DNA from: Balneolales bacterium | Lineage (GTDB): Bacteria > Bacteroidota > Rhodothermia > Balneolales > Natronogracilivirgulaceae | Assembly: GCA_007116685.1 (NCBI GenBank) | Contig: SKIC01000056.1 | Coordinates: forward strand, 1-16,171 | Length of the DNA: 16,171 nt | Reading direction: 5' to 3' | Shown: positions 8,073 to 15,895 of the stretch, piece after piece | Position numbering within the stretch: position 1 is the stretch's first letter | Layout of the letters: every line of letters begins with the position of its first letter | The notes under the pieces: generated by a model | The model's database searches: none | The model's input: only the letters and a program-made list of their open reading frames with translations | Told to the model about the DNA's origin: nothing | Made by a program: the position numbers and the translations under genes

Positions 8073-8190
8073 CCGCCATCCTCTTTATTCTTGAAAAACT
8101 ATTTTCTCATGTGATTTGGCAAGTGACTCATCCGATTGATTAAACAAAAACAATACGGGCATCGCCATAAACATGAGTCTTGGCGAATTG
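8073..8190 (+). repeat. direct repeat, copy B (3' end of the intact membrane protein gene)
   Basis: The partner of 6523-6640, 1550 bp away in the same orientation. It covers the last ~35 codons of the minus-strand gene at 8085-9083, its stop codon, and 12 bp beyond the stop. Beyond that point (8072 and lower) the two copies share nothing. The break therefore lies just outside the coding region and the gene's reading frame is intact. Confidence 0.93.
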
Positions 8191-9083
8191 CTGGGTGTGT
8201 ATAACAAAAAAATCACGAATGTTAGAGCCAACACTGCCAAGGCGGCTTTATGGATGCGCTGACCGGGATTTGCATACATTCGCCATGCAATAAAAAATAA
8301 GCCTAATCCAAATGCCGAGATAATGTAACGTAATCCACTAAAATGGAAGGATTGTAGATTATTCATCCAATCAGATATCCAGGCAGTGGGATTTAAAACA
8401 TAGTTTCCGGAAGATGTGCCAAAAAGAGCCACAGATCCAAAATAAACCACGCCGGCAATTAAAAACGGAATGTAGTCACTCAATCTGAATTCTTGGCGGG
8501 CATAATGAAATGCCGGCACCAATAGTACAGACAACAGAATCATTTCCTTCACCCAGATACCAATTAGCAGAGCCAGATATAATCCCCATAAATTTTTATA
8601 CCAGAGCGCGAGCAGAATCAATCCATAAACCAAAAATGAGGCTGGTTCAAGCATGGGTAAAAAGGCACCGCGCCAGAATGCCGGTAATAAAACTATAATC
8701 CAGGCCGGGGTAGAAATAGTGAAAGCATTAATTACATCATTATGAAAGGTGAACCTAAGCAATAACACCATTGCAAGTATGATGATTAGAAAATTGAGTG
8801 AGCCTATGAAAATGCCCATCCCTTCAGCTCCTGTTCCACCAAATATTCCCGTAATAATGTTCGAAACCCATGGAATCAAAAAGCGCCAGGTAATATGAGT
8901 ATCTCCGAAAAGTGCGATTTCATTTGTTGCCATTGCCACATAAATGAGCGCATCAGAATAGGGATGTGTTTCTCGAATACCTTCTACCCAAACCACGAAA
9001 TGAGCAATCATAAATATCGAAGCTAAGGAGCCGATAGTCGGGAAAGTAAGGTATAGCGTTAATGCAAAGCGATTTAATTTCAA
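8085..9083 (-). CDS. polytopic membrane protein, possibly GT-C-like glycosyltransferase
   Basis: A 332-residue protein made almost entirely of membrane helices (about nine, for example LYLTFPTIGSLASIFMIAHF, LNFLIIILAMVLLL, LLALWYKNLWGLYLALLIGI, AALAVLALTFVIFLLY). The first outward loop carries HPYSDALIYVAMATN and later WRFLIPWV. An Asp in the first loop followed by an R-x-L-x-P-like segment is typical of GT-C enzymes that use lipid-linked sugars, but the match is loose and no family is certain. It could equally be an uncharacterised membrane protein. The gene is convergent with the cassette to its left and divergent from typA to its right. Its last 37 codons are present again, slightly diverged, at 6535-6648. 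Confidence 0.75.
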   Translation of the reverse strand: MKLNRFALTLYLTFPTIGSLASIFMIAHFVVWVEGIRETHPYSDALIYVAMATNEIALFGDTHITWRFLIPWVSNIITGIFGGTGAEGMGIFIGSLNFLIIILAMVLLLRFTFHNDVINAFTISTPAWIIVLLPAFWRGAFLPMLEPASFLVYGLILLALWYKNLWGLYLALLIGIWVKEMILLSVLLVPAFHYARQEFRLSDYIPFLIAGVVYFGSVALFGTSSGNYVLNPTAWISDWMNNLQSFHFSGLRYIISAFGLGLFFIAWRMYANPGQRIHKAALAVLALTFVIFLLYTPSNSPRLMFMAMPVLFLFNQSDESLAKSHEKIVFQE

Positions 9084-9239
9084 GGGAAATCTGAAAGTTA
9101 GGTTAAGGGGATTAAAATCAGTGTAAAAGCGGGTGTATTTTTTTCACATTTAGGTAATACGTGCTTCACAAAATAAATGCGTATATTTCGGGCTTGTCAA
9201 TTTTTGGCCTTATCATTCAAATTACGTTTTATTTTACTT

Positions 9240-11042
9240 ATGGACATCAGAAATGTAGCAATAGTTGCTCACGTTGATCACGGAAAAACAACCCTGGTTG
9301 ACCAAATGCTTAAGCAAAGCGGAACATTCCGCGAAAATCAGGAAGTCGCCGAACGGGTGATGGATTCAGGCGATCTTGAAAAAGAGCGTGGTATTACTAT
9401 TATGGCCAAAAACACCGCCGTAACCTGGAAAGACACAAAGATCAATATTGTAGATACACCGGGTCACGCCGATTTTGGTGGCGAAGTTGAGCGTATTCTC
9501 AAAATGGTAAACGGCGTAATCCTTTTGGTTGATGCAGCCGAAGGTCCGCTACCCCAAACGCGCTTTGTATTGCGTAAATCACTTGCTCTTGGATACAAAC
9601 CAATTGTTGTAATCAATAAAATTGACCGTCAAGATGCGCGCCCCGATGCCGTGTTGGATATGGTTTTTGATTTATTTGTGAGTTTAGAAGCCACCGACGA
9701 ACAACTTGATTTCCCGGTTCTTTATGCCGTTGGTATCAATGGTACAGCAACCAGAGACCTCGATGTTGAAAACAACGATTTGAGCCCAGTTTTTGAAACT
9801 ATTGTGGATCACATCCCACCTCCGCAAAACGATGTAGAAAAACCATTCAAAATGCTAATCAGCAACGTGGAATGGAATGATTACGTTGGACGAATTGGTG
9901 TTGGACTTGTAGAGCAAGGTGTTGTTAAACGAAATCAGGAAATTACCTTGATTGATCGTGAAGGCACTACCAAGCAAAAAGGACGTGCTACGAAATTGTT
10001 CACCTTTTCCGGATTGGATCGTACACCTGTTGACGAGGCAAAAGCCGGAGATATCATCGCTATTGCCGGGTTTGAAGAAACCAATATCGGTGATACCCTC
10101 GCCGATCAGGCAGATTTAACACCTGTTCCTTATTACACTATCGATGAACCTACAATATCGATGTTTTTCAGAGTTAATGACTCTCCCCTTGCCGGAACCG
10201 AAGGAAAGTACGTTACCTCCAATATGATTAAGGATCGTCTGTACAAAGAAATTCGTACAAATGTGTCCCTAAAAGTAGAGCAGACAGAAAACCCCGATGT
10301 ATTTAAAGTTTCCGGCCGTGGAGAATTACAACTTGCCATTCTAATCGAAACCATGCGCCGTGAAGGGTATGAGTTTTCCGTATCCCGACCAGAAGTTGTG
10401 GTAAAAGAAATTGACGGAGTTGCCCACGAACCTGTGGAAGAAGTAGTTGTTGATGTTCCTCAGGATTACGCCAACAAAGTTATTGATAACCTCCAGCGCC
10501 GTAAAGGTATCATGGAATCTATGACTCAGGAAGGCGATAATTCTCGTCTATCCTTCCGTGTTCCATCCCGTGGTTTGCTCGGTTTCCGTAACGAATTGTT
10601 AACAGAAAGTCGCGGAACGGCCATGATTCATCAGCAATTTGATTCATTTGAGCCATTTAAGGGAGATATTGCAGGACGCAGCAACGGTGCCCTCATCGCT
10701 CTGGAAAAAGGTGCTGTAACGTCTTATGCCCTTGAAGGTGTACAAGATCGTGGTGAGTTTTTTATCGAACCGGGTAACACCGTTTATGCCGGTCAAGTGA
10801 TTGGTTCCAATAACCGCGCTGATGATATGCTTATCAATGCTGTTAAGAAGAAAAACCTCACAAACCACCGTGCAGCCCAATCTGCTGATTCTGTAAAATT
10901 ATCAGTTGCCAAGAAAATGACGCTTGAACAGTGTATTGAATTTCTTGATGAAGATGAATTGCTGGAAGTAACGCCTCAAAGTCTGCGACTCAGAAAAAAA
11001 TATCTGGATCACAACGACAGAAAAAGATTCGGCAAGAAGTGA
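9240..11042 (+). CDS. typA: ribosome-associated GTPase TypA/BipA
   Basis: A translational GTPase of the EF-G group that binds the 70S ribosome and supports 50S assembly and stress or cold adaptation. From the ATG at 9240 it is 600 residues, normal for the family. G motifs: AHVDHGKTT (10-18), ERGITI (49-54), DTPGH (72-76) and NKID (126-129). Then come the beta-barrel domain II, an EF-G domain III-like region (SGRGELQLAILIETMRREGYE), a domain V-like region (RLSFRVPSRGLLGFRNELLT) and the TypA-specific C-terminal domain ending DHNDRKRFGKK. The frame is open back to 9177, but MDIRNVAIVAHVDHGK is the standard TypA N-terminus, so ATG 9240 is chosen. The gene is alone, followed by a strong terminator, so it is probably monocistronic. 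Confidence 0.97.
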   Translation: MDIRNVAIVAHVDHGKTTLVDQMLKQSGTFRENQEVAERVMDSGDLEKERGITIMAKNTAVTWKDTKINIVDTPGHADFGGEVERILKMVNGVILLVDAAEGPLPQTRFVLRKSLALGYKPIVVINKIDRQDARPDAVLDMVFDLFVSLEATDEQLDFPVLYAVGINGTATRDLDVENNDLSPVFETIVDHIPPPQNDVEKPFKMLISNVEWNDYVGRIGVGLVEQGVVKRNQEITLIDREGTTKQKGRATKLFTFSGLDRTPVDEAKAGDIIAIAGFEETNIGDTLADQADLTPVPYYTIDEPTISMFFRVNDSPLAGTEGKYVTSNMIKDRLYKEIRTNVSLKVEQTENPDVFKVSGRGELQLAILIETMRREGYEFSVSRPEVVVKEIDGVAHEPVEEVVVDVPQDYANKVIDNLQRRKGIMESMTQEGDNSRLSFRVPSRGLLGFRNELLTESRGTAMIHQQFDSFEPFKGDIAGRSNGALIALEKGAVTSYALEGVQDRGEFFIEPGNTVYAGQVIGSNNRADDMLINAVKKKNLTNHRAAQSADSVKLSVAKKMTLEQCIEFLDEDELLEVTPQSLRLRKKYLDHNDRKRFGKK

Positions 11043-11069
11043 TTCTTAAGTCCTTTTATAAGGATTAGT

Positions 11070-11109
11070 AAAAGAGCCCGGTATCACTGATATTCGGGCT
11101 CTTTTCATA
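11070..11109 (+). terminator. intrinsic terminator of typA
   Basis: AAAAGAGCCCG (11070-11080) pairs perfectly with CGGGCTCTTTT (11095-11105). Inside the loop, TATC can pair with GATA, extending the stem. It lies 27 bp after the typA stop and ends in TTTT. Because the left arm starts with AAAA, it could also stop transcription from the other strand. Confidence 0.85.
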
Positions 11110-11111
11110 AA

Positions 11112-11147
11112 AAAAGCCAATTTTCCGGTCAAAGAAAATAGGCTTTT
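11112..11147. terminator. second hairpin downstream of typA
   Basis: AAAAGCC (11112-11118) pairs with GGCTTTT (11141-11147). After an A/A mismatch, ATTTTC pairs with GAAAAT, leaving an 8-base loop. It starts a few bases after the first terminator, and the flanking A and T runs make it bidirectional in principle. A backup terminator is the simplest reading. Confidence 0.6.
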
Positions 11148-11194
11148 GGTCTTGGAGAGTGATTTACTCTTATTGAGTAATTAACTGATAATCG

Positions 11195-11217
11195 TAGTAA
11201 CAGCATTTTTGTTACTA
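11195..11217. other. third hairpin in the typA-pcm gap
   Basis: TAGTAACA (11195-11202) pairs perfectly with TGTTACTA (11210-11217) around a 7-base AT-rich loop, followed by AAAAAATTTATTTTTT. A smaller AGAGT/ACTCT hairpin lies just before it (11156-11170). There is no gene in 11043-11527; these hairpins and the palindromic element at 11277-11390 are what the gap holds. Function unknown; terminator or processing site are possible. Confidence 0.4.
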
Positions 11218-11276
11218 AAAAATTTATTTTTTCATTGGTGTCCGGTAAAACTTTTGTTCCATGTATTTTAAAATAT

Positions 11277-11390
11277 AAAAATCAATCTTTTAAAAGAGAC
11301 CTCTCCCCCAGGCCCTCCGCCGCGGCGGAGGGATTTTCCTGTAGGGATGCCTTTGGCAAGGGGGAGGTAAAGCAAACGTGGATGATTTTT
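11277..11390. repeat. GC-rich nested palindromic intergenic element
   Basis: Three nested inverted-repeat layers sit in an AT-rich gap. The core is a perfect 20-bp palindrome CCCTCCGCCGCGGCGGAGGG at 11313-11332. Around it, ACCTCTCCCCC (11299-11309) pairs imperfectly with GGGGGAGGT (11360-11368). The outer layer is AAAAATCAATC (11277-11287) against GATGATTTTT (11381-11390). The 9-mer TTTTAAAAT occurs at both ends (11266-11274 and 11387-11395), which could be a target duplication but is low-complexity. The form resembles a REP/MITE-like dispersed element; with one copy in the window, dispersal cannot be shown. Confidence 0.6.
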
Positions 11391-11482
11391 AAAATTTAGT
11401 CGAACATCAATGATTTTTTTCTAAAGCTCTTAAATCGGTGGAATAGTAAAATTGTAATTACCATAAACACCTCTTAAAAGCT

Positions 11483-11514
11483 TTGGCATCTGAGCCCATC
11501 ACCGCCTATATTTG
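11483..11514 (+). promoter_or_regulatory. Bacteroidota-type promoter of the pcm operon
   Basis: TTG at 11483-11485, a 21-bp spacer, then TATATTTG at 11507-11514: a full match to TTG / TAnnTTTG. The expected transcription start, about 7 bases after the box, is near 11521, only about 7 bases before the pcm ATG at 11528. The message would be nearly leaderless. It likely drives pcm and the genes after it. Confidence 0.65.
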
Positions 11515-11527
11515 CAGCAATCACAAA

Positions 11528-12202
11528 ATGAGCAGTAACGTGTCCTACAATATCCCAGAAGATTACAAATTCAAAAAACGCCGCCAACGCCTTGTTGATG
11601 AGGTTAAAAGCAAAGGTGTAGAAGACAGAGCAGTTTTAACCGTAATTGGTAGTCTTCCACGCCAAATTTTTATTGATTCCGCTTTTGAAAACCGTGCTTA
11701 TGAAGACTCTGCTCTGCCCATAGAAATGGGTCAAACAATATCTCAGCCATACACTGTTGCTCGGCAAACCGAATTACTACAAGTCGAAAAAGGTCACAAA
11801 GTTCTCGAAATAGGAACTGGCTCCGGTTATCAATGTGCGGTTTTATGTGCTTTAGGCGCCAAAGTTTATTCTGTAGAACGCCACCCCTTACTTACAGATC
11901 GATCTAAGCGCATTTTAACACAATTAGGATTTCGACCTATGCTCAAAACCGGCGATGGAACAATTGGTTGGTCGGCATACGCTCCTTATGATAGAATCAT
12001 CGTTACTGCAGGTGCACCGGTTGTTCCTGAAGCTTTGAAAGAGCAATTATCTCCTGGTGGAATTCTGATTATTCCGGTTGGTGATTCCGAAAAACAAGCA
12101 ATGCTCCGTATCCAGCGCATTTCTGAAGATGAATTTCTGGAAGAAAGCTTTTCCGATTTCAAATTTGTCCCCCTAATTGGGCAAGACGGCTGGTCTCAAT
12201 AA
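11528..12202 (+). CDS. pcm: protein-L-isoaspartate O-methyltransferase
   Basis: This enzyme uses S-adenosylmethionine to methylate isoaspartyl residues in aged proteins, starting their repair to aspartate. From ATG 11528 it is 224 residues, usual for the family. The substrate-side motif GQTISQPYTVARQTELL lies at about 66-83, SAM motif I VLEIGTGSGYQCAVL at about 92-106, the acidic YSVERHPLL after it, and then YDRIIVTAGAP and LSPGGILIIPVGD. The frame extends upstream to a TTG at 11483, but that TTG is the -33 element of the promoter, so the ATG is preferred. The first gene of a plus-strand operon; the DUF368 gene begins 17 bp after the stop. Confidence 0.95.
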   Translation: MSSNVSYNIPEDYKFKKRRQRLVDEVKSKGVEDRAVLTVIGSLPRQIFIDSAFENRAYEDSALPIEMGQTISQPYTVARQTELLQVEKGHKVLEIGTGSGYQCAVLCALGAKVYSVERHPLLTDRSKRILTQLGFRPMLKTGDGTIGWSAYAPYDRIIVTAGAPVVPEALKEQLSPGGILIIPVGDSEKQAMLRIQRISEDEFLEESFSDFKFVPLIGQDGWSQ

Positions 12203-12219
12203 ACTTCAAATAAATTAGC

Positions 12220-13380
12220 GTGACGAACAATTCACCAAATGAAAAATCCGATAACAAGGATTTGACCACATCAAAAGAGTTTCCCACTCTCATTTTTAAA
12301 GGATTTTTCATGGGTTCTGCAGATGTGGTTCCCGGGGTTAGTGGCGGAACCATGGCTTTGATCATGGGTATCTATACTCGCCTAATCAATGCTATCAAAT
12401 CTGTGGATTCTGTCTTCTTCGGACATATTCTCAAATTACGGATAATGCCGGCTCTTCAGCATGTGCACCTCATGTTTTTGATTCCTTTATTGATTGGAGT
12501 TGCCTTAGCGATTGTATTTTTTACGCGGATAGTGCCTCTTCCCGTCCTCATGCACACCAATCCCGAAATTATCTACGGTATATTTTTTGGCTTAATAAGT
12601 GGCTCCGTTTGGCTACTATTCCGCTCTCTCAATTCTATTAATTGGAAGGAAAGGCTCTTTGTAGTTGTCGGTATTGTAATTGGTTTTTTGATTGTTACTA
12701 TGGTGCCAACAGATACTCCTGAACACCCGTTGTTTGTATTTTTTGCTGGTTCCGTTGCTATTACAGCTATGATTCTACCAGGAATCTCCGGATCATTTAT
12801 TCTGCTCATTTTGCGGCAGTATGACTACATTCTTGGTCAATTTGCATTATTGGGCGGCGACCGAACACTTGAGGCGTTTTTAGTTTTGGTTCCTTTTGGT
12901 TTGGGTATGATTACAGGTATTATGCTTTTTGCGCGCCTATTGTCCTGGCTACTCAACAAGTTTTACCTACCAACGGTCTGTGTTTTAATCGGCTTCATGA
13001 TGGGATCGTTATATATCATTTGGCCATTTCAGGATCGGGAATTTTATTTATCAGAACGCGTAGAGTTGGTTTCGGTGACGGATGATTTGGTTATATCACT
13101 TTTCTCTGAGCCAGAAGATGAAAGTCTTATGGAATTTCGAAGACTTGGGGAAATCGTTAATCCGGAAGATCCTGCAAACCAGCAAAAATTTGAGGTTATC
13201 ACTGTAAAGAAAAAACTGATTCGCTCAGAGCCCTTTCTACCCTCTTACTCCGAAGCCGAAAAAGACGAGCGCCTAAGCACAGGCTCCTCTGCAATATGGG
13301 CCGGTTATTTCGGAATTTTAGGCGGATTACTTCTGGTAATTGGAATTGGACGCATAGCCGATATTAAACTCAAGGATTAG
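12220..13380 (+). CDS. DUF368 membrane protein, PopT-type undecaprenyl-phosphate translocase
   Basis: Members of DUF368 (PopT) return undecaprenyl phosphate across the cytoplasmic membrane for reuse in peptidoglycan and surface-glycan synthesis. The protein is 386 residues from a GTG start; no in-frame ATG exists before the signature. The family signature MGSADVVPGVSGGTMALIMG (31-50) is echoed in the second half by AMILPGISGSFILLIL (about 183-198), as expected for an internally duplicated transporter. Hydrophobic helices fill most of the rest. Odd point: residues about 272-355 form a long, charged, non-membrane stretch (EPEDESLMEFRRLGEIVNPE; YSEAEKDERLSTG) before the final helix, which makes the protein longer than the roughly 300 residues I would expect. 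It is 17 bp after pcm and 11 bp before the thioesterase gene. Confidence 0.88.
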   Translation: MTNNSPNEKSDNKDLTTSKEFPTLIFKGFFMGSADVVPGVSGGTMALIMGIYTRLINAIKSVDSVFFGHILKLRIMPALQHVHLMFLIPLLIGVALAIVFFTRIVPLPVLMHTNPEIIYGIFFGLISGSVWLLFRSLNSINWKERLFVVVGIVIGFLIVTMVPTDTPEHPLFVFFAGSVAITAMILPGISGSFILLILRQYDYILGQFALLGGDRTLEAFLVLVPFGLGMITGIMLFARLLSWLLNKFYLPTVCVLIGFMMGSLYIIWPFQDREFYLSERVELVSVTDDLVISLFSEPEDESLMEFRRLGEIVNPEDPANQQKFEVITVKKKLIRSEPFLPSYSEAEKDERLSTGSSAIWAGYFGILGGLLLVIGIGRIADIKLKD

Positions 13381-13391
13381 CGTATTTAATT

Positions 13392-13793
13392 ATGAAGCCA
13401 TTCAGCATCACACTTTCAGTACGAGATTACGAATTAGATATTCAGGGAGTGGTGAATAATGCAATTTATCAGAATTACTTAGAACACGCCCGCCATGAGT
13501 TTCTGAAAAAAATCGGACTGGATTTCATTGCGCTTCATAACCAAGGAACTGATCCGGTTGTTCATAAAATTGAATTGGAATACAAAAAGCCATTACAAGG
13601 CGGAGATGTATTTGAAGTTCAGGTCAGAGCCGAACAAGAAGGAAATCTACGTTTTATTTTCTGGCAGGATATTTTCTTAAAAGAAAATCAAACACATATT
13701 CTAAAAGCCAAAGTAACTGCAGTTTTTATGAAGAATGGCAGACCCATTCGGCCTCCCAAAAAGGTTATTGAGGCACTTCACAATCAAGCCTAA
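13392..13793 (+). CDS. acyl-CoA thioesterase of the hot-dog (4HBT/YbgC-FadM) family
   Basis: A 133-residue single-domain protein, standard size. The N-terminal active-site region carries the family pattern: Asp16 in ELDIQGVVNNAIY, then YLEHAR (29-34). In YbgC/FadM enzymes this Asp activates water for thioester cleavage of acyl-CoA or acyl-ACP, and the following Asn/Tyr/Glu/Arg positions are conserved. The later segments IELEYKKPLQGGDVFEVQVRA and KAKVTAVFMKNGRP are the expected hot-dog strands. The exact acyl substrate cannot be told. It starts 11 bp after the DUF368 stop and ends 38 bp before the Sua5 start, so it is in the pcm operon. The mix of repair, lipid-carrier and tRNA-modification genes gives no shared pathway. 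Confidence 0.9.
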   Translation: MKPFSITLSVRDYELDIQGVVNNAIYQNYLEHARHEFLKKIGLDFIALHNQGTDPVVHKIELEYKKPLQGGDVFEVQVRAEQEGNLRFIFWQDIFLKENQTHILKAKVTAVFMKNGRPIRPPKKVIEALHNQA

Positions 13794-13831
13794 TAACTTT
13801 TTCATTTTTCGAACAACTATTTTCAGAATAA

Positions 13832-14752
13832 GTGGCAACTCCCGATAAAAATCGATTACAAAAGCTAATAGTATTTCCAACGGAAACAGTTTATGGTTTG
13901 GGAGCTTCCGCCTTTGACCCGGACGCTATTTCTGCCGTTTTTGAAGTAAAAGGTCGTCCATCAGATAATCCACTGATTGTCCATGTGGCGGACAAAAACA
14001 TGGTAAACGATTTCGCTATTGAAATCAGCGATGATGCCGAAAAACTGATGGATGTGTTTTGGCCCGGCCCTCTCACTCTTGTTTTACCCAAGAAGCCGGA
14101 AGTTCTTGATAGCATTACTTCAGGCTTAAATACTGTCGCAGTTCGAATGCCAAACCATCCCCTAGCTCAAAAAGCCCTCTTGGAACGAGGTGCAATGGTA
14201 GCGCCAAGCGCAAATCGCTCAGGACGCCCCAGCCCTACATCTCCGGAACATGTTTTAGCGGATTTTGGAGATTCCCTTTCTGTAATTGACGGAGGAAAAT
14301 GCGAACTGGGATTAGAATCAACAGTGATAAATCTGGCTGAAGAACCCTATACCATACTTCGTCCTGGCCATATTTCAGCTTCAGATATTGAAAGTATTCT
14401 TCAAAAAAAAGTAATCCGTTCTACCGATAGTATTCAAGAGGGACCCGCTCGTAGTCCCGGGATGAAATATTCTCACTATGCACCAAAGGCAAGAGTATGT
14501 TGGTTCAATCCTACTTCAGATGCACTGCAATCGGATACGCTCTACCTAATGCTGAATTCTGTTGAGCATTTTCACGGAGAGAACGTCATCAACTATACTA
14601 ATGACTTAAAAAAATTGGCAGCGGAGTTGTATGACCGGTTTCGTCAGGCAGATATACAGGGATTTGATTTTATAGTCATCGAAAAGCCAACTTCAAAAGA
14701 TGGCCTTTCTCTGGCACTAATTAACAGGATTGAAAAAGCTTCAGGAGAATAA
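13832..14752 (+). CDS. L-threonylcarbamoyladenylate synthase, Sua5 type
   Basis: Makes threonylcarbamoyl-AMP from threonine, bicarbonate and ATP, the first step of the t6A37 modification of ANN-decoding tRNAs. Motifs: PTETVYGLGA (16-25), KGRPSDNPL (40-48), WPGPLTLVL, VAVRMPNHP, APSANRSGRPSPT and LESTVINL of the YrdC/TsaC fold. A linker with SPGMKYSHYAPKA at about 208-220 leads to a Sua5 C-terminal domain, so this is Sua5 rather than stand-alone TsaC. It is 306 residues, on the short side. The start is a GTG, with an in-frame TAA directly before it (13829-13831). Only 15 residues precede PTETVYG, whereas relatives usually have a longer first helix plus a Gly before this strand. The N-terminus looks trimmed but the catalytic core is complete. 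Confidence 0.94.
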   Translation: MATPDKNRLQKLIVFPTETVYGLGASAFDPDAISAVFEVKGRPSDNPLIVHVADKNMVNDFAIEISDDAEKLMDVFWPGPLTLVLPKKPEVLDSITSGLNTVAVRMPNHPLAQKALLERGAMVAPSANRSGRPSPTSPEHVLADFGDSLSVIDGGKCELGLESTVINLAEEPYTILRPGHISASDIESILQKKVIRSTDSIQEGPARSPGMKYSHYAPKARVCWFNPTSDALQSDTLYLMLNSVEHFHGENVINYTNDLKKLAAELYDRFRQADIQGFDFIVIEKPTSKDGLSLALINRIEKASGE

Positions 14753-14758
14753 TCCGGG

Positions 14759-15895
14759 CTAAAGCACCCACTCTCTAAAGTTATTTGGAGTCACAAACTG
14801 AAATTCCGCATCAGGATAGTGTTTTTCCCATGCTCCCGGACCCTTATTTCTCTTGTTTTGCTTCCATTTCATTTCCAAAGCAAGTAGCTGCCCTTCTCTT
14901 TCTTCAATCCAATCTATCTCTTGTCTGTCGTAGGTTCTCCAAAAATAGAAGTTTGCCGGGTCTTGAGATTTACCCATCCATTTTAAACGTTCAGCAATGA
15001 TAAAGTTTTCCCATAAGGAGCCTTTATCCGGACGAATATCAATGGGTTGGAAACTATTATTCAAAGCATTACGAATTCCGGTATCATAAAAAAACCACTT
15101 GCTTGATTTGGTAATTTCCTTCCTCAGATTTTTACTGAATCCATCAACACGAAATAGAACGAAGCCTTTTGCCAGCAAATCCAGGTAACGGTCAACAGTA
15201 AGCCTGTTCAAGCCTACTGCTTTTCCTAATTCTTCTGTAGATACAATTTGCCCAACCTGAAAAGCCAGCATCCGAAGCATTTTTCTGAGCTTATCTGAGT
15301 TTCTGATATTTTCCAATTCCAAAATATCCTTCAGTAAATAATCCGTAACCAACTCTTTCAAATACCTTTTTTTCTTATCCACTGATGTTGTTTGCAATAC
15401 CTCAGGGTAAGAGCCATACAACAAACGCTCTTCAAGGTTAGCTTTTAGTGTAATAGGATTTTCTTCCTTCGAAAGCTCGTATTGGCTTACAGGATACATT
15501 TGAAAAGTAACCTTTCTTCCCGTGAGTGGCTCTCCAGTTTCTCCGGCAAGACTTAATGCCGAGGAACCTGATAAAATCACGCTTAAGCCCTCGATATTAT
15601 CAACCATTACTTTGACAACTTTGCCAATATTGGGTATTTGTTGTGCTTCATCAATGCAAAGTAAATCATAGCCGGATGTTATTGCGCGTAACTGCTCTAA
15701 TCTAGGTTCGGAAAATGCGTCTCGCACATTCCAATCTTCGCCATCAAAATACACAGCTCGTTTTCCGGTCTCTTCTACTATTTGTTTAATCAAATGAGTT
15801 TTACCTACCCTCCTGGCTCCTAGTATAACTATTGCTTTTCCAGGCGTCAGAGCATTTTTGATTTGCTCTTTCAGATATCGGCTTATTGAATTCAT
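14759..15895 (-). CDS. AAA_14/DUF4143 ATPase with a nuclease-like C-terminal motif
   Basis: A 378-residue protein of the widespread AAA_14 + DUF4143 architecture. ATPase domain: Walker A GARRVGKT (26-33), Walker B LLCIDEA (78-84), sensor SGSSAL (109-114), and LTGR with Arg127. A helical, winged-helix-like region follows (STEELGKAVGLNRLTVDRYL), where the family often has a DNA-binding-like fold. The C-terminal DUF4143 part holds EIDWI (Asp328) and LEMKW (Glu341, Lys343), the D...ExK spacing of PD-(D/E)XK nuclease folds. Biological roles of these proteins are largely unknown; they are variable, often transferred genes. It converges on the Sua5 gene with only 6 bp between stops. A palindrome-related box lies directly against its start codon, suggesting autoregulation. 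Confidence 0.9.
   Translation of the reverse strand: MNSISRYLKEQIKNALTPGKAIVILGARRVGKTHLIKQIVEETGKRAVYFDGEDWNVRDAFSEPRLEQLRAITSGYDLLCIDEAQQIPNIGKVVKVMVDNIEGLSVILSGSSALSLAGETGEPLTGRKVTFQMYPVSQYELSKEENPITLKANLEERLLYGSYPEVLQTTSVDKKKRYLKELVTDYLLKDILELENIRNSDKLRKMLRMLAFQVGQIVSTEELGKAVGLNRLTVDRYLDLLAKGFVLFRVDGFSKNLRKEITKSSKWFFYDTGIRNALNNSFQPIDIRPDKGSLWENFIIAERLKWMGKSQDPANFYFWRTYDRQEIDWIEEREGQLLALEMKWKQNKRNKGPGAWEKHYPDAEFQFVTPNNFREWVL

Noticed and set aside
9182..9189. TATATTTC as a typA promoter box
   Set aside because: It matches TAnnTTTG at 7 of 8 positions, but no TTG lies at the 21-bp distance used by the two better sites.
9177..9239. Upstream start for TypA giving 21 extra residues
   Set aside because: The family begins at MDIRNVAIVAHVDHGK; the extra part is non-coding leader.
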